From CAMLQK01 sp964654135 (lineage in GTDB: Bacteria > Patescibacteriota > Saccharimonadia > Saccharimonadales > UBA4665): 15,634 nucleotides of DNA. The DNA lies in the NCBI GenBank assembly GCA_964654135.1, contig CAZZHV010000028.1, positions 1 through 15,634 on the forward strand. The letters run 5' to 3'. The notes beneath the pieces were generated by a model. The model searched no databases. It saw only the letters and a program-made list of their open reading frames with translations, and was not told the origin of the DNA. Position 1 is the stretch's first letter, and each line of letters begins with the position of its first letter. Shown here in pieces: positions 13,181-15,634 of this stretch. The position numbers were made by a program, and so were the translations under genes.

Positions 13181-13476
13181 TATGTTGTACTCTTTACTAC
13201 GAAGGCTACGATTGCATCGGCAAGCAGTAAAACTGTCAGACCGACACCAGCATAGATAATCGCGTTCTTAGATTGAGCGACAGCCTGTGGATTGCCTTGT
13301 GAGGTAATGTACTTGAAGCCAGCGATAACGATAATAAGCAGGGCAATGGCGCCGGAAATACCAAAGACAATAGTACGGATTTTGGCAGTCTGACCATTTG
13401 TAAAATCGTTTTGGCCTGAGCCTGGCAACGAATCGGTGTTGATGAGTGTTGCGAAGTGGTACAGCTGTTCTTTCAT
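13180..13476 (-). CDS. Short T4SS-pilin-like paralog without signal peptide or cysteines
   Basis: The 98-residue protein keeps the core two-helix hairpin: a first helix at about 34-54, the loop AGFKYITSQGNPQAV and a second helix at about 72-94. It has a short polar N-terminus (MKEQLYHFATLINTDS) instead of a cleavable signal and lacks the cysteine pair found in the other five paralogs. It could be a minor subunit, a base component or a membrane adaptor rather than a filament subunit. AGGA lies 6 nt before ATG, and its stop overlaps the start of the next gene. Confidence 0.8.
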   Translation of the reverse strand: MKEQLYHFATLINTDSLPGSGQNDFTNGQTAKIRTIVFGISGAIALLIIVIAGFKYITSQGNPQAVAQSKNAIIYAGVGLTVLLLADAIVAFVVKSTT

Positions 13477-13484
13477 AACTTGTC

Positions 13485-13883
13485 CTATTTTGCACCTAGT
13501 GAGTTACCAATAAAGGCAACTGCAGCGGTAGCGGTGATGGCGATAACCATACCGATAAGCGCGTTAACGATTGTATTCTGAGCTTTCTTAATGCCATCTG
13601 GCTCGCCCTGAGAAGTAATGTACTGAATGGCACCATAAATTACGAAACCGACAGCCACGATACCAGCAATGCGCAACATGATGTCGAGGATAGCCAATAC
13701 TACGAGGGTAAGGTCGCCAGGGAACTTAAAGTTAACGACCTGGCAGGTCTTTGTGCCGTTAATATCAACTTGCTGCACATTGAGATACTGATACCAATGT
13801 GGAAAACCAAAGAAACCGTTCTTGGTACAGGCAGCAGATGCGGCTGAGAAAATATTTGTGATTGGCGCGATAAGTGTAATCAT
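13485..13883 (-). CDS. T4SS-pilin-like paralog with enlarged cysteine loop
   Basis: The 132-residue protein starts with a short hydrophobic leader ending near SAASAA. C19 and C47 enclose a 27-residue aromatic-rich loop (GFFGFPHWYQYL), much larger than in the other copies. Two helices follow at about 58-84 and 103-127 with the loop GAIQYITSQGEPDGI between them. The different exposed loop suggests a tip, minor or adhesive subunit; that is inference. AAGGA lies 6 nt before ATG, and the gene sits 17 nt after the first pilin gene and 8 nt before the next. Confidence 0.82.
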   Translation of the reverse strand: MITLIAPITNIFSAASAACTKNGFFGFPHWYQYLNVQQVDINGTKTCQVVNFKFPGDLTLVVLAILDIMLRIAGIVAVGFVIYGAIQYITSQGEPDGIKKAQNTIVNALIGMVIAITATAAVAFIGNSLGAK

Positions 13884-13900
13884 ATGAATCCTTGAGGCAT

Positions 13901-14341
13901 CTAGCCGTTAACACCACCCGGTAGGAGGTAGTTAATGAAGGCGTATAGGAAAATAAACGCAAGAAGTGCAATAACAGCTTTGGTAATACGAGCACGTGCA
14001 GCGGCAACTTTACCTGGGTCACCACCGGCAGAAGAATACTGAATAGCGCCAGCAACGATAGAGATAACTACAGCAACACCGGCCATAGCGGCCAAAAAGG
14101 CGACCACAGGGTTAATGTACGTCGAAATAATACAGTTCATGCCGTTGTTGTTCTTTTGAGCGCTCTTGAGCTCATCGCTGGCAGTCTTAGGGGTAACGTT
14201 AGTACAAGCCGCCATTGTTGTTACTGGTGGCGCTTGGACTGGGGCTGCATAGGCAGCAGAGCTCATCGATAGGCCGACAAAAGAGGCAACCATTAAGGTG
14301 AGACTTGCTAGTACTAGTTTGTGTTTTATCATGCTACGCAT
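13901..14341 (-). CDS. T4SS-pilin-like paralog heading the array
   Basis: The 146-residue protein has a signal peptide likely cut after AAYAA near residue 33, then a Pro/Thr-rich stretch and C46 and C70 around a 23-residue polar loop. A first helix lies at about 78-100, the loop GAIQYSSAGGDPGKV follows, and the second helix (about 119-140) ends in LLPGG. It is the first gene of the minus-strand operon. Two starts are possible, 14341 and 14332 (third codon on); both keep the signal peptide. A -10 (TATAGT) ends 8 nt before 14341, giving an almost leaderless message, and a second promoter lies further upstream. No Shine-Dalgarno is seen. Confidence 0.82.
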   Translation of the reverse strand: MRSMIKHKLVLASLTLMVASFVGLSMSSAAYAAPVQAPPVTTMAACTNVTPKTASDELKSAQKNNNGMNCIISTYINPVVAFLAAMAGVAVVISIVAGAIQYSSAGGDPGKVAAARARITKAVIALLAFIFLYAFINYLLPGGVNG

Positions 14342-14349
14342 TTTCTCAT

Positions 14350-14378
14350 ACTATACCGCTGATCTTCAGCTTCCGCAA
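14350..14378 (-). promoter_or_regulatory. Proximal promoter of the pilin operon
   Basis: Minus-strand TTGCGG (14378-14373), spacer 17, TATAGT (14355-14350). The predicted start is within about 2 nt of the ATG at 14341. Confidence 0.65.
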
Positions 14379-14380
14379 TA

Positions 14381-14389
14381 CTTATAGCA
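14381..14389 (-). promoter_or_regulatory. Distal extended -10 promoter of the pilin operon
   Basis: Minus-strand TGCTATAAG, within the 11-nt TTGTGCTATAA shared with the promoter at 12341. The -35 is weak (TGGAAT, spacer 18). Confidence 0.5.
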
Positions 14390-14416
14390 CAAACCACTTG
14401 CAAAATTCCAGAAACA

Positions 14417-14445
14417 TTGCAAAATTTACTTCAAAATAGTATAAT
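14417..14445 (+). promoter_or_regulatory. Promoter facing the second GC-rich cassette
   Basis: TTGCAA (14417-14422), spacer 17, TATAAT (14440-14445). The expected start near 14452 leaves a leader of about 90 nt. It is divergent from the pilin promoters. Confidence 0.8.
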
Positions 14446-14502
14446 TAACATCGGTGTAACCCCATATATTTGGAGTTGTTTCTATACGAACGCACACCGC
14501 AC

Positions 14503-14526
14503 CTGAACAATTCAGTCACACCTCAC
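14503..14526 (+). repeat. Dyad and left inverted-repeat arm of the second cassette
   Basis: CTGAA-CAA-TTCAG (14503-14515) is followed by GTCACACCTCAC (14515-14526), whose exact reverse complement is at 15581-15592. CACACCGCACC (14493-14503) and CACACCTCACC (14517-14527) flank the dyad as a near-direct repeat, so this may be a regulator-binding site. Confidence 0.6.
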
Positions 14527-14542
14527 CGAAGGGAACGCAGTC

Positions 14543-15079
14543 GTGCATAACCACAACTCGCGCTATAACCGCTTCAAGCATAAGGCCTTCGACACCCTCG
14601 GCAGCAAGCCTTCTGCAAAAGAGCAGAAGGACATCGACGAGCGAAAGTGCGAAGGCGATCACCGCGAGGCGATCTTTGTCGAGCTGGCAAACTCCATCGA
14701 GGAGATTGCTGCGCACATTGACAGGGGTCAAGTCGATGGCACCGAAACCATCACCTACGCCAAGTCCCGGCCCTGGGTACCGCTGTTCCTGCCGCCGAAG
14801 CTGCGCTTCAGTACTCATGAAGAGACCGCTAAGGTTCTCTACAGTGAGAGCCGTAGGAAGGGCAGTTCTATCATCGCCATCACCAAAAGCGGGGCCTTCG
14901 TGTCCGGCTTCCTGTTCGATGGCGACAACTGGGTCAACGGCCCTGTCGAGCGCGTCGTCAATGTCAATCGGGTTCGCCCGAACGACATCCACCCGGATCT
15001 CTGGTGGAAGCTGGCGCGAGCCGCTCAGCAAGCAAAATCCGTCCTGGCATACGCCAAGAGCAAGGGATCGAGGGACTAG
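14543..15079 (+). CDS. Unknown soluble protein in GC-rich guest cassette
   Basis: I do not recognise the family. The 178-residue product is hydrophilic with no signal peptide or membrane helix. The N-terminal third is basic and His/Lys-rich (HNHNSRYNRFKHKAF), followed by a charged helical part, then a strand-rich middle (SSIIAITKSGAFVSGFLFDG) and a C-terminal WWKLARAAQQAKSVLAYAK helix. The start is GTG at 14543, supported by AAGGGAA 7 nt upstream. Third codon positions are strongly C or G, unlike the pilin and hsp20 genes. The stop is 2 nt before the next start, so the two genes are coupled and likely work together, perhaps as a soluble partner of the membrane protein. Confidence 0.8.
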   Translation: MHNHNSRYNRFKHKAFDTLGSKPSAKEQKDIDERKCEGDHREAIFVELANSIEEIAAHIDRGQVDGTETITYAKSRPWVPLFLPPKLRFSTHEETAKVLYSESRRKGSSIIAITKSGAFVSGFLFDGDNWVNGPVERVVNVNRVRPNDIHPDLWWKLARAAQQAKSVLAYAKSKGSRD

Positions 15080-15081
15080 CC

Positions 15082-15579
15082 ATGGGCAAGGGAGCAGCCG
15101 TTCTCATCGGCATCGGGTACACCTACTGGGTGTTCTACCTGATGATGTGGGGATTTGCCGCTGCAGTCGGAGGCATTGTGATCGGCGTCATCGCCGTGAT
15201 CTTCATGCTCTGCTGCTGGATCAACGCCATGTACAAGGCTCGCTATCACTACAGGAATGGCACGCAGCTTTTTGCAGTTGCAATCTGTCCATTCACCGCA
15301 GCCTTGCTCGGCTACATGTACAACCTGGTCGCCAAAAACTGGGTGCAACACACTGTCATCAACTGGTGGCCAGAACAGGGATCATGGTGGGACTTGATCT
15401 GCGGCATCGTGTTCATCTGCGGCATGGCATACCTGCTGTTTCTCACAGTAGCGGCGCCTTATTTCCTGGGTGACAACGACCCAGTCATGAGGTTGCAGGC
15501 GCTGATCGTCATTCACTTCGATGTCATCTTCGCGGTGACAGTACACATGCTGGCGACTGCACCACATCCAAGCGGATGA
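15082..15579 (+). CDS. Five-TM membrane protein in GC-rich guest cassette
   Basis: I do not recognise the family. The 165-residue product is largely membrane, with helices at about 5-27, 29-50, 62-84, 102-126 and 137-159, and short loops rich in Trp and Tyr (WWPEQGSWWD at 95-104). The start at 15082 is chosen over upstream in-frame ATGs because AGGGA (15071-15075) lies 6 nt before it and the upstream part lies within the preceding gene. GC-rich codon use matches its partner. It is the only gene here clearly ending in TGA. The right arm of the cassette's inverted repeat begins 1 nt after the stop. Confidence 0.82.
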   Translation: MGKGAAVLIGIGYTYWVFYLMMWGFAAAVGGIVIGVIAVIFMLCCWINAMYKARYHYRNGTQLFAVAICPFTAALLGYMYNLVAKNWVQHTVINWWPEQGSWWDLICGIVFICGMAYLLFLTVAAPYFLGDNDPVMRLQALIVIHFDVIFAVTVHMLATAPHPSG

Positions 15580-15580
15580 A

Positions 15581-15592
15581 GTGAGGTGTGAC
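15581..15592 (+). repeat. Right inverted-repeat arm of the second cassette
   Basis: GTGAGGTGTGAC is the exact reverse complement of 14515-14526. The remaining 42 nt to the window end hold GACTGCG (15595-15601), the reverse complement of CGCAGTC at 14536-14542 just before the GTG start, and otherwise nothing recognised. Confidence 0.7.
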
Positions 15593-15634
15593 AAGACTGC
15601 GTAAGCCGTGCCCTTAGGGTGCGATGTAAACGTT

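Noticed and set aside
14676..15473. Long overlapping plus-strand open frame of 265 codons
   Set aside because: It is a Ser/Arg-rich shadow in another frame of the two GC-rich genes, with no start signal.
14515..15592. Insertion sequence bounded by terminal inverted repeats
   Set aside because: Neither gene looks like a transposase and no target-site duplication flanks the arms.
14460..15634. Integron cassette with attC site
   Set aside because: No RYYYAAC/GTTRRRY core pair was seen next to the two-gene cassette.
1..15634. CRISPR array
   Set aside because: No regularly spaced direct repeats were seen anywhere in the window.
1..15634. UGA recoded as glycine, as in SR1 or Gracilibacteria
   Set aside because: All reading frames are full length under the standard code and one gene ends in TGA.

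Overview
The window most likely comes from a Candidatus Saccharibacteria (TM7) or related Patescibacteria chromosome. This is inferred from a tandem family of small VirB2/TrbC-like (T4SS_pilin type) pilins, a ComF competence gene, compact gene packing, a tRNA-Arg with anticodon GCG instead of the usual bacterial ACG, and otherwise ordinary housekeeping genes. No 16S or ribosomal protein gene is present to settle it. The standard genetic code fits: no reading frame needs UGA recoding.

Layout, left to right. (1) 1-296: 3' end of tsaD. (2) 297-630: a 334-nt gene-free, hairpin-rich stretch with two candidate promoters, leading into valS (631-3195). (3) 3197-3225: a two-way terminator shared with the convergent HTH-HAD fusion gene (3228-4073, minus). 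(4) 4080-5307: divergent promoters and a large four-TM membrane protein. (5) 5343-5737: tRNA-Ser(CGA) and tRNA-Arg(GCG), each with its own terminator, separated by decayed tRNA-like sequence. (6) 5797-6639: an unknown cysteine-cluster protein. (7) 6640-7302: a GC-rich one-gene lipoprotein cassette with its own promoter, ribosome binding site and terminator. (8) 7317-7745: a DUF1003 membrane protein, converging on a two-gene minus-strand unit (9971 to 7747) of a two-TM protein and an MFS/spermidine-synthase-like fusion. (9) 10106-10327: tRNA-Ser(GCU) and tRNA-Ser(UGA), minus strand, then comF (minus) and a divergent hsp20. (10) 11846-14410: six paralogous pilin-like genes on the minus strand, five in one operon and the last (12310-11891) with its own promoter. 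(11) 14417-15592: a second GC-rich cassette of two coupled genes bounded by a 12-bp inverted repeat.

Three patterns run through the window. First, promoters share an extended -10 close to TGCTATAAT. Second, several genes that begin a transcription unit have the start codon only 6-8 nt after the -10, so they are probably leaderless, while most internal genes carry Shine-Dalgarno sequences. Third, the two GC-rich cassettes differ in composition from all neighbours but resemble each other in their start-codon leader and in the sequence after their last gene, which suggests related guest modules.

The best candidate for a cooperating system is the six-pilin array, probably the subunits of a conjugation- or uptake-type surface filament, with the competence gene comF nearby. 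No motor ATPase or channel gene lies in the window, so the rest of such a machine would be elsewhere.
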